Virus record (IMG/VR): IMGVR_UViG_3300032316_000614
Location: 1 to 23,510 of that record
Reading direction: 5' to 3' (one strand)
Length of the DNA stretch: 23,510 bases
DNA from: a virus
Shown: positions 1 to 7,356 of the stretch, one piece after another
Layout: each line of letters opens with the position of its first letter
How positions within the stretch are numbered: position 1 is the stretch's first letter
The notes under the pieces: model-generated
Databases searched by the model: none
What the model was told of the DNA's origin: nothing
Seen by the model: only the letters and a program-made list of their open reading frames with translations
Translations under genes and position numbers: made by a program

Positions 1-1665
1 GTTAGGCCAACAGCGCCTAATCATGCGGTGTTCATTGGTTTTTGTGTCAGAAAGCACGCATCAGTCGGCGTTATATTTGTGAATGTGCAAAATGGTTACG
101 AAATAAACGAACTGCACAATGTGTACGCACCATCACCGACCAATGGCCAGGTACTTACTTATGTGTCCGGCAATTCACGATGGGAGGCGGCAACGGTGGC
201 AGATCAGAGCGCGACCAATGAACTGCAAACGCTATCGGTGGCTACCAATACCGCTACCCTATCCAACTCCGGAGGCTCTGTAACCATCGCGGGCGGTGGG
301 ATTAATAGTGTATCAACAGCCGGAAGCACGATAACCGTCACAGGCACGGAGGTTGACGGATCTGTAACTAACGAACTACAAACCATTGACACGTTCAGTC
401 TTTCGGGGCAAACATTGCGCGCATCACTATCGAATGATGGACAAGCGGCAAAAACCGTGACGCTTCCGGTGGTGGGGATTACGGCGGGCACAAATGTGAC
501 GGTGAGCAGTACGGGGGGTAATTTTACGATTAACTCAACGGGTGGCGGGGGCGGCACTCCGGCAGGTTCTACCGGCCAGGTGCAGTATAACAACGCGGGG
601 GCATTTGGAGCGAGTAGTAATTTATTTTGGGACAACACAAATACGAGGCTTGGTATTGGTACATCAACTCCGGCAGCCCCTTTAAATGTATTCAGGTCAA
701 CAGACGCAGAAATAAGGTCGTCTGTTACAAATGCGTTTTGTTCTTTTACGGCATATACGGCGTTCTCCGGGTATCCAAGATCATACTTTTTAATTGGAAA
801 CTCATCATCAGATATAAATACAGGATTGGTAGTTTCGCCTTTTTTTGACGACAAACAAACTTTTTTGGAGATAAGATCGTATAAAGGCGGGACAGATTCA
901 AGAAGCAGAAACTCAGTGCTATACAATAACCCAACAAGCGGATTTCTTATTGGAACCAACTCTGGAGACGGGAATACTGCAGGGCTACCTATTTCTATAT
1001 CAACGAGGGACTATAGCAATGCCTATTCGAATCCGGCCATATATATAAACACCTTTGCAAATAGCCAGCGCGTAGGCATCAATTCAACCACAACAAACGG
1101 TCAGTTGCATGTTAAAGGGTCTGGTTCTACCTCTGGAACATGGACAGCGCAATTTCATAATTCAGGCAATGCGAATAATGCGCTCATGGTTCGAGATGAC
1201 GGTATTGTAGCAATGGGTACGGCTTCTCCAAATTCATCCGCGAGACTTGACATTACCAGCACTACGCAGGGCGTTTTGCTTCCGCGAATGACAACAACAG
1301 ACCGGGGAAATATCGCATCGCCCGCTGACGGTCTGACGATTTACAACACGACCACAAAAACGCAGGATGTTTATAACAACACGCGGTGGTTAACAGGGAA
1401 CGCGGGCCTTACAGGTTCTGCGACCTTGGATTTCGGCTCTACTGCTGCTCAAACATCGTCTGACCTGACAATAACCGTAACGGGTGCCGCGGACGGCGAT
1501 GTTGTATCCTTGGGCGTTCCTAATGCGTCGGTGAATGCGAACACAAATTATACGGCATGGGTAAGCGCTGCGAACACGGTAACGGTCAGGTTCAACAACT
1601 ATTCATCGGCGGCGGTTGATCCGACCTCTGGTACATTTAAGGTTTTCGTCACGAAATTCAGTTAA
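1..1665 (+). CDS. Phage tail fibre / receptor-binding structural protein, 5' partial
   Basis: The frame is open to base 1, so the N-terminus lies outside the window; 554 residues are visible. A GTG at 28 is in frame, but the residues before it continue a pattern (APNHAVFIG, then VQNGYEINELHNVY) that I recognise near the N-terminus of tail proteins of Bacteroidota phages. The middle is low-complexity Ser/Thr/Gly/Asn beta-structure with a twice-repeated TNELQT block near residues 73 and 122. It then carries the typical fibre motif LGIGTSTPAAPLNV (about residue 220), a GVLLPRMTTTDR stretch (about 433), and a beta-rich C-terminal domain. No C-terminal S74-type chaperone domain is evident. Role: host attachment at the virion tail. 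The secreted accessory protein follows after 30 bases. Family-level call is strong; the receptor is unknown. Confidence 0.85.
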   Translation, partial: VRPTAPNHAVFIGFCVRKHASVGVIFVNVQNGYEINELHNVYAPSPTNGQVLTYVSGNSRWEAATVADQSATNELQTLSVATNTATLSNSGGSVTIAGGGINSVSTAGSTITVTGTEVDGSVTNELQTIDTFSLSGQTLRASLSNDGQAAKTVTLPVVGITAGTNVTVSSTGGNFTINSTGGGGGTPAGSTGQVQYNNAGAFGASSNLFWDNTNTRLGIGTSTPAAPLNVFRSTDAEIRSSVTNAFCSFTAYTAFSGYPRSYFLIGNSSSDINTGLVVSPFFDDKQTFLEIRSYKGGTDSRSRNSVLYNNPTSGFLIGTNSGDGNTAGLPISISTRDYSNAYSNPAIYINTFANSQRVGINSTTTNGQLHVKGSGSTSGTWTAQFHNSGNANNALMVRDDGIVAMGTASPNSSARLDITSTTQGVLLPRMTTTDRGNIASPADGLTIYNTTTKTQDVYNNTRWLTGNAGLTGSATLDFGSTAAQTSSDLTITVTGAADGDVVSLGVPNASVNANTNYTAWVSAANTVTVRFNNYSSAAVDPTSGTFKVFVTKFS

Positions 1666-1695
1666 GCACTCAAAATCTCTCAAAAAAACATCACC

Positions 1696-2346
1696 ATGAA
1701 AAATACAATCATCGTTTTTCTCTTCGCATTCATCACGACCGCACAAACGCAAACCATCATTCAGGATTCATCCTGGCTTACCCTAAACTCCGGCATCTAC
1801 TTCGCAAACCGTCTGCAAACCTACGACAATGGCAATAGTGTGCTTAGCACTACGAAGGTCGGTGACACAACAGCAGTCGTACAAGGCGCGATAAATGTGT
1901 ACAGAAGTCAGGCGGCCACGATGGCATCAGACGCTATACTGCTGTGCAGCAACGGCGCTAAAATTCGTGAAATAATCAGACAGGATGGACTGCTTCAAAC
2001 GCAGGTAGGAAAGTCGGCACTTAATCAGATTGCGCTACAGGTGGATACGTCAACTGTGGCAGGCAAATACTTTACCGCTTCAGGTTGGACTATCAAGGAT
2101 GGTGCAGATGCAGCAAAAAACATTGTATTCTCATTTAGTGCAACCACAGGCGCATTCAGATATAAAATCGGCTCTGAAACGGTGCGTTTGGCGTATTGCC
2201 TGGGTAATGTCATTCGGTTGGCTAATTATGGAACTACGGGGCGCGCCCTTGACTTTTACCGCGCTCCAAATGGCCGATGGGTGACGATAGACCTGCAACA
2301 GCAACTTATACCACCGCCTGCCATCATTCAAGCGCTTCGCAATTGA
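1696..2346 (+). CDS. Secreted hypothetical protein next to the tail fibre
   Basis: This 216-residue protein starts with a good signal peptide: a basic start (MKN), a hydrophobic core over residues 4-14, and a likely cleavage around residues 15-19 (TTAQTQ). The remainder is beta-rich and Ser/Thr/Asn-rich, with no catalytic motif that I can see. Its C-terminal half (about residues 110-190) resembles the short beta-segments of fibre-associated proteins. It sits between the tail fibre and the caspase-like gene; its stop lies just one base before the caspase ATG, so the two are probably translated together. It could be a fibre accessory or a periplasm/outer-membrane protein made late in infection. 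I do not recognise a family. Confidence 0.7.
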   Translation: MKNTIIVFLFAFITTAQTQTIIQDSSWLTLNSGIYFANRLQTYDNGNSVLSTTKVGDTTAVVQGAINVYRSQAATMASDAILLCSNGAKIREIIRQDGLLQTQVGKSALNQIALQVDTSTVAGKYFTASGWTIKDGADAAKNIVFSFSATTGAFRYKIGSETVRLAYCLGNVIRLANYGTTGRALDFYRAPNGRWVTIDLQQQLIPPPAIIQALRN

Positions 2347-2347
2347 C

Positions 2348-3079
2348 ATGGTTTACTCGCTTCACATCGGAATTAATAAGTACAGCGTAAGCGAATACGG
2401 CGAAGGTGCGAACTTGACGCAATGTGTGCGCGATGCGTATGTGCTTGCTGAAATTGCGCGCACGAAATTTAACTCAAGCAATGCGCGCGTACTTGCAGAT
2501 GAATTTTGCACGCTCGCGAACATCAAGCACGAACTTACGAAATACGCGCACCTGATGAACGCAAACGATGTACTGCTTTGCACGCACAGCGGACACGGCA
2601 CGTATCACGATTATCAGGGAACGCGCGCAACGGGTGTATGCGCGTATGATGGTGTCTTTTGGGATTTTCAGTTGTTTCCATTTTGGAAACAGTTTAGAGC
2701 AGGCACGCGCATTGTCCGGCTGATTGACACCTGTTATTCTGAATCCAATTTCAGGGCTGCACAGCCATTAGGCCGAACACGTTTTATTCAGATGCCCAAA
2801 GCGCCTGTAATAAAGCCGACTACCAACAAGATGGCCGAAGTTCGATGCAGTATCATATCTGTAAGCAGCAGCACGGTAAAGCAACCATCATACGAGAACG
2901 ACAAGGGCGGCGTGTTTACATTGGCGCTGGAGGAACTATTCAAGCAAGACGCTATACCAACCTACAACGAACTGCATAAGTTCACCACAGGGCAAATAAA
3001 CGCGTGGAAATACCCACAGACACCACGACTGGAGGCGCACAATGCCGGACAGTATAAGGCAAAGAAGTTTTTAACCTGA
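2348..3079 (+). CDS. Caspase-like cysteine protease (peptidase C14 / metacaspase type)
   Basis: This 243-residue protein is a nearly bare caspase domain. Seen: a first beta strand LHIGINKY (residues 5-12), a CVRDA helix start (26-30) typical of meta- and orthocaspases, the catalytic His in HSGHG (H83), and the catalytic Cys in LIDTCYSES (C129). D127 sits two residues before the Cys, the position that in metacaspases helps select Arg/Lys in the substrate. A p10-like segment follows (ISVSSSTVKQ and GGVFTLALEEL, about residues 175-200). Family knowledge: such enzymes cleave after basic or acidic residues and often mediate regulated proteolysis or cell death. There is no signal peptide, so it should act in the cytoplasm. 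It lies between tail and lysis genes, which suggests virion-protein maturation or a lysis/host-killing role; neither is shown. Confidence 0.85.
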   Translation: MVYSLHIGINKYSVSEYGEGANLTQCVRDAYVLAEIARTKFNSSNARVLADEFCTLANIKHELTKYAHLMNANDVLLCTHSGHGTYHDYQGTRATGVCAYDGVFWDFQLFPFWKQFRAGTRIVRLIDTCYSESNFRAAQPLGRTRFIQMPKAPVIKPTTNKMAEVRCSIISVSSSTVKQPSYENDKGGVFTLALEELFKQDAIPTYNELHKFTTGQINAWKYPQTPRLEAHNAGQYKAKKFLT

Positions 3080-3090
3080 AATAACGCCAA

Positions 3091-3357
3091 ATGCCACTAC
3101 CCGAACTGCCAAATTCAAAAAATCTACCCTATTGGGTTATATTTTGCCTGTGCGCTGCAATTGGGGTGCTGTATGGCAGGATAGTGGAGATTGAACGCGA
3201 CTGTGACACGGCGTTACAGCAGGAGCGCGAGTACTGGGAGCGAAGATTTACAGCAGAGCGAGAGAACAACGAAAAGATACGGAATGAAATGCTGCAATTC
3301 GTAAGCGAACAGCGCGCAAAGTATGACGAATTATTAACCAAAGTTCGCACTCAATGA
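3091..3357 (+). CDS. Inner-membrane spanin-like protein (Rz-like)
   Basis: The 88-residue product has one N-terminal membrane segment (about residues 14-28, YWVIFCLCAAIGVLYG) followed by a long charged helix (about 30-86, rich in E, R, K, Q) that looks like a coiled coil. This is the architecture of inner-membrane spanins (Rz). Its last four bases overlap the ATG of the following lipoprotein gene, the usual arrangement of Rz/Rz1 pairs, and a holin-like gene and an endolysin come next. Assignment rests on architecture and context; there is no sequence motif specific to spanins. Confidence 0.65.
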   Translation: MPLPELPNSKNLPYWVIFCLCAAIGVLYGRIVEIERDCDTALQQEREYWERRFTAERENNEKIRNEMLQFVSEQRAKYDELLTKVRTQ

Positions 3358-3674
3358 AATACATACTTCTTTCTACATTGTTCGCTTTCGTTCTTTCGTT
3401 TTTCATCACGAATTGCGCGAAAGAAAATTACAGGCATCCGACAGACCCACACGCAGACGATTACGCGAATATACGCGCGAATGAACGCACGAACATACGC
3501 AATGACGAACAGGCGCAAATTTTCAGCACACCGGAGATACGCGCAATCGCGGAGCAGGCAGACAGCGCGAATGATGCCATGCGCGCACGTATAGCGCTGG
3601 AACTTCGCAAAGCAAAAATGAACAAACAGGCAGGCGCGTGTAGTGCGACCTGCGACACATCATTAACACATTAA
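3354..3674 (+). CDS. Outer-membrane spanin-like lipoprotein (Rz1-like)
   Basis: This 106-residue protein begins with a lipoprotein-type signal: a hydrophobic stretch over residues 4-19 and Cys21 in FITNCAKE, a loose lipobox of the kind tolerated in Bacteroidota. The mature part is short, hydrophilic and helical, rich in Ala, Arg, Asn and Glu (for example ANIRANERTNIRNDEQ). The ATGA overlap with the upstream transmembrane coiled-coil gene supports a spanin pair that would bridge inner and outer membranes at lysis. It lacks the proline-rich segment of lambda Rz1, so the spanin assignment is by context. Confidence 0.6.
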   Translation: MKYILLSTLFAFVLSFFITNCAKENYRHPTDPHADDYANIRANERTNIRNDEQAQIFSTPEIRAIAEQADSANDAMRARIALELRKAKMNKQAGACSATCDTSLTH

Positions 3675-3685
3675 ATCACGACATC

Positions 3686-4150
3686 ATGTCAAAAACTAAA
3701 TTCAATCCAAAGTCACCCGGATTTATCGCATCCATCACCTATGCCATTCTTGCTGCCTTCGCAGCCACAGGCATTGAGTTTCCCAAAGACCCGTCTGCAA
3801 TTGCAAGTGATTTTGAAACCACGCTATCAAGTGGTGGCATCTTTGCCGTCACGGGCCTGCTGGTTTCAGCCATCGTGTTCCCGATATGGAACTTCACGAA
3901 GAAGGGCGGGAAGATCAACGCAAAACTGATTCTATCAAACACTACCTTTTGGGTGTCGCTTGTTACTGCTATACTCGGCTTTGCAGCGCTCTACGGATTC
4001 ACCGTGCCGGATGGCACAGCGGAACAGATTGTATCTGCCTTATACGCTAAAGATTGGGGCGTGCTGCTTTCGGTGCTGGCTATTAACATCCTCAATCCGC
4101 TCATTCGCTTCCTGAAGGAGGTAAAAAATATTGAGCCTGCCGAAGGGTAG
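3686..4150 (+). CDS. Holin-like multi-pass membrane protein
   Basis: The 154 residues contain about four hydrophobic segments (roughly 11-30, 50-70, 82-105 and 122-140) separated by short charged loops such as FTKKGGKINAK, and a charged C-terminal tail. Its place between spanin-like genes and the endolysin makes a holin (inner-membrane hole former that releases the endolysin) the natural reading. It is longer than many class II holins. No family-specific motif is recognised, so an anti-holin or other small membrane protein remains possible. Confidence 0.6.
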   Translation: MSKTKFNPKSPGFIASITYAILAAFAATGIEFPKDPSAIASDFETTLSSGGIFAVTGLLVSAIVFPIWNFTKKGGKINAKLILSNTTFWVSLVTAILGFAALYGFTVPDGTAEQIVSALYAKDWGVLLSVLAINILNPLIRFLKEVKNIEPAEG

Positions 4151-4192
4151 GTTAAAGGCACTTGATGCGTGTTTTTGATGATGAACGACAGG

Positions 4193-4216
4193 CCCGCCTG
4201 TGACAGCATGGGCGGG
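4193..4216 (+). other. GC-rich hairpin upstream of the endolysin promoter
   Basis: CCCGCC at 4193-4198 pairs with GGCGGG at 4211-4216 around a 12-base loop. A T-rich stretch follows after a short gap (GTTTTCTG at 4221-4228), so this may be a weak terminator that ends lysis-gene transcription before the promoter at 4244. The T tract is too broken for a firm call. Confidence 0.3.
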
Positions 4217-4221
4217 AACTG

Positions 4222-4251
4222 TTTTCTGTCAATTGAAAAGGCGTATCTTTG
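4222..4251 (+). promoter_or_regulatory. Bacteroidota-type promoter for the endolysin gene
   Basis: TATCTTTG at 4244-4251 fits the -7 consensus TAnnTTTG. The -33 element is weak: TTTT at 4222-4225, 18 bases upstream. The predicted RNA would start about 4255-4258, leaving a leader of about 25 bases before the ATG at 4283. This argues that the endolysin starts at 4283 and not at in-frame codons further upstream. Confidence 0.5.
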
Positions 4252-4282
4252 TCCGACACAAAACGGAACGAAACAAGAGACC

Positions 4283-4831
4283 ATGTTTGCAAAACAGATC
4301 ACGCCTGAATTTTACCGCGCACTTGCAAAGGCATTGAAATCTGCCAGGTTCACGCCTGTGCAGGAGCAGGCACCGAAGTTGATTGCAGAGAACTGCGACC
4401 GCTTCATCATCACCGACAAAAGGATGTTTGCCTATATGCTGGCTACTTGTTGGCATGAATGCAGATTCAAGCCTATACGCGAATTTAGAGCGGCTGAAGG
4501 CCATCCGGTAAGGCAGATGCAAGACAGGTACTGGAACACGGGATACTTCGGGCGCGGATACGTTCAATTGACATGGAAGAGAAACTATCAAATTTGGAGC
4601 GACATTACGGGCGCTGATTTGGTGAATTTTCCCGATAGGGCGCTTGAACCAACCATCGCTGCCTTTGTTTTGGTCAAAGGCATGAACGAGGGACTGTTTA
4701 CAGGTAAGCGCCTAAGTCAGTATATTAACGCCGAAAGGTGTGATTACTTCAATGCCAGGCGAACGGTTAACGGCGTATTCCATGCCGACATAATAGAAAA
4801 AGCAGCCAAAGCCATAGAGGCTGTTTTGTAA
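4283..4831 (+). CDS. GH19-family endolysin (muramidase/chitinase-like)
   Basis: The 182-residue protein fits glycoside hydrolase family 19, used by many phages to cut peptidoglycan. Seen: the helix carrying the probable catalytic acid in ATCWHECRF (E59), and the signature GYFGRGYVQLTWKRNY (about residues 87-102), followed by a helical C-terminal part. There is no signal peptide, so release by the holin-like protein encoded just upstream is expected. The open frame extends upstream to 4169, but that part (including a Cys/Pro-rich stretch) overlaps a promoter and hairpin, so the ATG at 4283 is preferred. A strong terminator follows at 4868. Confidence 0.85.
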   Translation: MFAKQITPEFYRALAKALKSARFTPVQEQAPKLIAENCDRFIITDKRMFAYMLATCWHECRFKPIREFRAAEGHPVRQMQDRYWNTGYFGRGYVQLTWKRNYQIWSDITGADLVNFPDRALEPTIAAFVLVKGMNEGLFTGKRLSQYINAERCDYFNARRTVNGVFHADIIEKAAKAIEAVL

Positions 4832-4867
4832 ATGTAGGTGTTTCTTTTTTTTGTGTAGGTTCCACTT

Positions 4868-4898
4868 GCCCGACTTGATTTCAGGTCGGGCATTTTTT
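4868..4898 (+). terminator. Rho-independent terminator after the lysis module
   Basis: A 10-base-pair stem (GCCCGACTTG at 4868-4877 with CAGGTCGGGC at 4882-4891, one G-U pair) closes an ATTT loop and is followed by six T residues. It ends the tail/lysis transcript. The same stem core recurs at 8030-8053. Confidence 0.85.
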
Positions 4899-4918
4899 GT
4901 TAATGCCTGAAAAACGTA

Positions 4919-4949
4919 TTGACAAACATCAAAAAGGTTTATATATTTG
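4919..4949 (+). promoter_or_regulatory. Strong Bacteroidota-type promoter
   Basis: TTG at 4919-4921 (within TTGAC) and TATATTTG at 4942-4949 are separated by 20 bases, an excellent match to the Bacteroidota primary-sigma promoter. It lies between the terminator at 4868 and the exonuclease gene. Transcription should start about 4953-4956. This also shows that the TTG at 4919 is a -33 element and not a start codon. Confidence 0.8.
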
Positions 4950-4975
4950 CAACGAACTTACACAAACATCACGCT

Positions 4976-5743
4976 ATGAACATCAACCACTTATCATTCA
5001 GTCGCTTAAAGGCGCTGCAACACAGCCCGCGAAAGCTGTACAATTATCTGTCTGAAAAGAAGGCAGAAACGCCATCCATGATTGAGGGCCGCCTCCTTGA
5101 CTGCATCCTTTTCACGCCCGATCAGTTCGACAGCGAGTATATCACGCTGCCTGAATCGCTGGACAGGCGCACAAAGGAGGGCAAAGCGGAATATGCCCGC
5201 ATTACGGGTATTGCAGCGGAGCAAGGCCTATCCATCGTCACATCCTCACAGGTAACCGAATCCTCGTTACTCGCAGTCGCTGTCAAAGAATCCGCAACTG
5301 TGCAAAAGCATGGACTGCTTAACCGTGAACTATTCAAATTTCAGGATTTTACGGACTTTGAGTTCGGCGGCTTTCGCCACGTGGGATACCGCGATGCAAT
5401 CGGCATTGACACCAAAGGCCGCCGCGTCATTTGGGATTTGAAGCGCTTCGGGGCGAAGTCGGGCGTTCAGGTGGGCTTTGAGATCAGGACAGGCGGGTAC
5501 GACCTTCAGGCAGCCATCTACTGCCATGAATTTGACAGCCAGGGCGAAGAGTGTATTTACCACCTGATTGCGGTGGATAATGACGGCATGGTAACGCCTT
5601 ACACTATCACACCCGAAGCGCGGGAACGTGCCACCGGGCAATGGGAGTATCTTTGTTCGGTGGCAAAGAAAATTGACGGAACGGAGTTCAGACAAGGGCC
5701 TGAATACTACGCTCCCGATGGGGAGTTCTACCTGTACACATAA
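4976..5743 (+). CDS. RecE-like PD-(D/E)XK exonuclease
   Basis: The 255-residue protein matches the phage exodeoxyribonuclease VIII/RecE-type nuclease fold. Seen: an N-terminal helix motif SFSRLKALQHSPRKLYNYL, a RecB-type helix around SMIEGRLLDCILF (34-46), the first metal-binding Asp in GYRDAIG (D140), the DLK of the PD-(D/E)XK motif (D154, K156), and the downstream helix YDLQAAIYCHEF with Q178 and Y182. Known role: 5'-to-3' digestion of double-stranded DNA to give 3' single strands for annealing-based recombination or DNA repair. An SSB-like protein is encoded two genes downstream, but no RecT/Beta-type annealase is obvious. The start at 4976 is chosen because upstream in-frame codons lie inside the promoter. 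Confidence 0.8.
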   Translation: MNINHLSFSRLKALQHSPRKLYNYLSEKKAETPSMIEGRLLDCILFTPDQFDSEYITLPESLDRRTKEGKAEYARITGIAAEQGLSIVTSSQVTESSLLAVAVKESATVQKHGLLNRELFKFQDFTDFEFGGFRHVGYRDAIGIDTKGRRVIWDLKRFGAKSGVQVGFEIRTGGYDLQAAIYCHEFDSQGEECIYHLIAVDNDGMVTPYTITPEARERATGQWEYLCSVAKKIDGTEFRQGPEYYAPDGEFYLYT

Positions 5744-5797
5744 GCCAAAGACACTTTTGCGTTTTTTTCCATCAAATCGGTTTTCATTCTGACAGTT

Positions 5798-5828
5798 AGT
5801 CCGGCGCTGCAAAGTGTCGGGCTTTTTT
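5798..5828 (+). terminator. Rho-independent terminator after the exonuclease gene
   Basis: An 11-pair stem with wobble pairs (AGTCCGGCGCT at 5798-5808 with AGTGTCGGGCT at 5813-5823) closes a GCAA tetraloop of the stable GNRA type and runs into six T residues. It should end transcription from the promoter at 4919. Confidence 0.8.
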
Positions 5829-5840
5829 GTTTGAAATCAG

Positions 5841-5907
5841 TACCTTTGGGGTAAGAAAACAGATGATATAGGCGCTTTCGGTCGTAAGATTGGCAGCGCT
5901 TTTTTTA
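5841..5907 (+). ncRNA. Possible tiny RNA: promoter box followed by a hairpin terminator
   Basis: TACCTTTG at 5841-5848 fits the TAnnTTTG box, though no good -33 element is seen. About 50 bases on, a hairpin (GGCGCT at 5871-5876 with AGCGCT at 5895-5900) runs into seven T residues. Its inner part, CGGTC-GTAA-GATTG, can form a second helix with a GNRA loop. Any transcript would be about 50-55 bases and free-standing between two terminators. It may simply be a second terminator. Confidence 0.4.
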
Positions 5908-5923
5908 TTAACTGATAAATAAA

Positions 5924-5957
5924 TTTGTTGAATATTAAATAAAGTGCATTATATTTG
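5924..5957 (+). promoter_or_regulatory. Bacteroidota-type promoter for the SSB-like operon
   Basis: TTG at 5928-5930 and TATATTTG at 5950-5957 are 19 bases apart; an overlapping TTTG at 5924-5927 gives 22. The surroundings are very AT-rich. Transcription should start about 5961-5964, so the ATG at 5962 would be at or before the RNA start and the ATG at 5983 is preferred for the next gene. Confidence 0.8.
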
Positions 5958-5982
5958 CAGCATGAAACACACGAATAATAAC

Positions 5983-6336
5983 ATGGAACAAAACGACAAT
6001 CCGACCATTTACGAAGCATTCAGGCAACTGGCAACAGCCGTAGGCGCTGACAATGCAATCCCGTTTATCAATCAACTACAGAATGAGCCCTATGAGGATG
6101 CGCGCACTATCATGCGCATTCAGGTAGGATTCAAGGCATGGAGCATGATTAAACCGGATCCGCCCGCACGCGGTTTGCGCCTTGACCCTAAACTATGGTG
6201 GGGCTTGCTTGATGATGGCTGGTGGCGCGAACTTTACCGTGACCCGAAGAGCCACAAAGCGCAAACGGTGGCACGCTGGATTATCAAGGGAATCAAAGCC
6301 GGACGCCATCAGCGCCCGTTATTCATAACAAACTAA
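5983..6336 (+). CDS. Hypothetical protein
   Basis: This 117-residue protein has an acidic helical N-terminal half and a tryptophan-rich, basic C-terminal half (PKLWWGLLDDGWWRELY at about residues 74-90, then ARWIIKGIKAGRHQRP). No membrane segment or signal peptide is seen. It is the first gene after the promoter at 5924 and is followed 12 bases later by the SSB-like gene, so a role in DNA metabolism is likely by context only. I do not recognise the family. In-frame ATG codons at 5944 and 5962 fall in or next to the promoter. Confidence 0.65.
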   Translation: MEQNDNPTIYEAFRQLATAVGADNAIPFINQLQNEPYEDARTIMRIQVGFKAWSMIKPDPPARGLRLDPKLWWGLLDDGWWRELYRDPKSHKAQTVARWIIKGIKAGRHQRPLFITN

Positions 6337-6348
6337 ACTTTCAAGGAC

Positions 6349-7290
6349 ATGAATTTTCAACCATCAGAAACAGTAGAAGTACCTGAGCAGCAGGGCCGCC
6401 CGTTCCGGCTGTTTATCGAGTACAAAGGCGGTAAAACACCGTCCAACTTTGCAGCCACAGCGACCGCGCATCAGGCGGGCGCTGGATTCAGCGCTTACGA
6501 CAAGGAAGCGGAACAGAGAATACAATTTGAGTTGCCACTTGATTTGATTGTCATTGGCCAGGCATTTGGTGTGGCGGGCGTTACCAAAGTTGCAGATCGG
6601 TTTGAGGGCTATTACTCAAACATTGTGCGCGACACAAGAACTGACATCATGCGCGTGTTCTGCAGGGGCATCAACAGACCGCAGCATCAGGGCGTGTACA
6701 AAGACATCAAGGCTCAACTGCCTATGGGCGTAGGCTTTCAGCATTATTTCATTGTGTGGAATGTAGCGGCCAAAGAAATGCAAGCGCTGCAACTGACAGT
6801 CGGGCTATCCAACCACATTAAACGCGCCATCGCAGAAGCAGCATCGGCGGGCGGTCGCAAAGTGAGAGCCGACCGGGTGAACATTTTTGACCTGCTGACT
6901 ATGGAGAACAGGTTTTACTATTTCCGGTTTCAAAACGAGTTTATCAAGGTGGACAAGGAAGGCAGTGATTGGCTGCAAGGCGAAGCCTACTTTTACCCGC
7001 GTGTCAAGGTAATGACCATCACAGACGCAAAGCAGGTTGAGTTCCTGAAGGCTGAAGGTGATAAGTTTCAGAACTGGTTATCTTTGGACATCTTGAAGAA
7101 TACCACAGCCGCAATGATGCCATCCGCCGACACGCAGCAGCCACAGCAACCACAGCAGCCGCTATATGAGCAGCAGTACAAACAACCCGCACAACAGCAG
7201 CAGAACTATCAAAACACCGCACCGCCTGCACCGTCATTCGATGATGGATTTCCGACTTCAGAGCCGTTTAACGGCGATCTGCCATTCTAA
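6349..7290 (+). CDS. Probable single-stranded-DNA-binding protein
   Basis: The 313-residue protein has a folded region of about 250 residues, then a Gln/Pro-rich linker (about 260-295), and ends in an acidic tip FDDGFPTSEPFNGDLPF. A disordered Q/P-rich linker plus a D-x-P-F end is the hallmark of bacterial and phage SSB proteins, where the tip recruits partner enzymes. The folded part is longer than the usual 110-residue OB domain and I cannot align it to a known SSB, so this may be a divergent phage SSB. It follows the RecE-like nuclease module and precedes replication genes, which fits a role in protecting single-stranded DNA in the cytoplasm. Confidence 0.65.
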   Translation: MNFQPSETVEVPEQQGRPFRLFIEYKGGKTPSNFAATATAHQAGAGFSAYDKEAEQRIQFELPLDLIVIGQAFGVAGVTKVADRFEGYYSNIVRDTRTDIMRVFCRGINRPQHQGVYKDIKAQLPMGVGFQHYFIVWNVAAKEMQALQLTVGLSNHIKRAIAEAASAGGRKVRADRVNIFDLLTMENRFYYFRFQNEFIKVDKEGSDWLQGEAYFYPRVKVMTITDAKQVEFLKAEGDKFQNWLSLDILKNTTAAMMPSADTQQPQQPQQPLYEQQYKQPAQQQQNYQNTAPPAPSFDDGFPTSEPFNGDLPF

Positions 7291-7314
7291 AACTTTTTCA
7301 TGAGATCATTAAAC

Positions 7315-7344
7315 GGAAGCGCCTGCACAAGCGCGGGCGCTTCC
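7315..7344 (+). other. Hairpin upstream of the small HTH gene
   Basis: GGAAGCGCC at 7315-7323 pairs perfectly with GGCGCTTCC at 7336-7344 around a 12-base loop. There is no T tract, so it is more likely a stability, processing or translation-control element than a terminator. It lies between the SSB-like stop and the preferred ATG at 7357. Confidence 0.5.
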
Positions 7345-7356
7345 TCTTCCAAAAAC

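Noticed and set aside
204-959. 251-residue frame on the minus strand
   Set aside because: It lies entirely opposite the tail-fibre gene, is proline/valine-rich as a mirror of Ser/Thr/Gly codons, and has no motif or promoter.
2030-2284. 84-residue + frame inside the secreted tail-region protein
   Set aside because: Shadow frame without a leader or recognisable domain.
4193-4216. Strong terminator before the endolysin promoter
   Set aside because: The following T tract is interrupted, so it is kept only as a low-confidence hairpin.
5330-5812. 160-residue minus-strand frame
   Set aside because: Shadow of the exonuclease gene and its terminator; the protein has no recognisable features.
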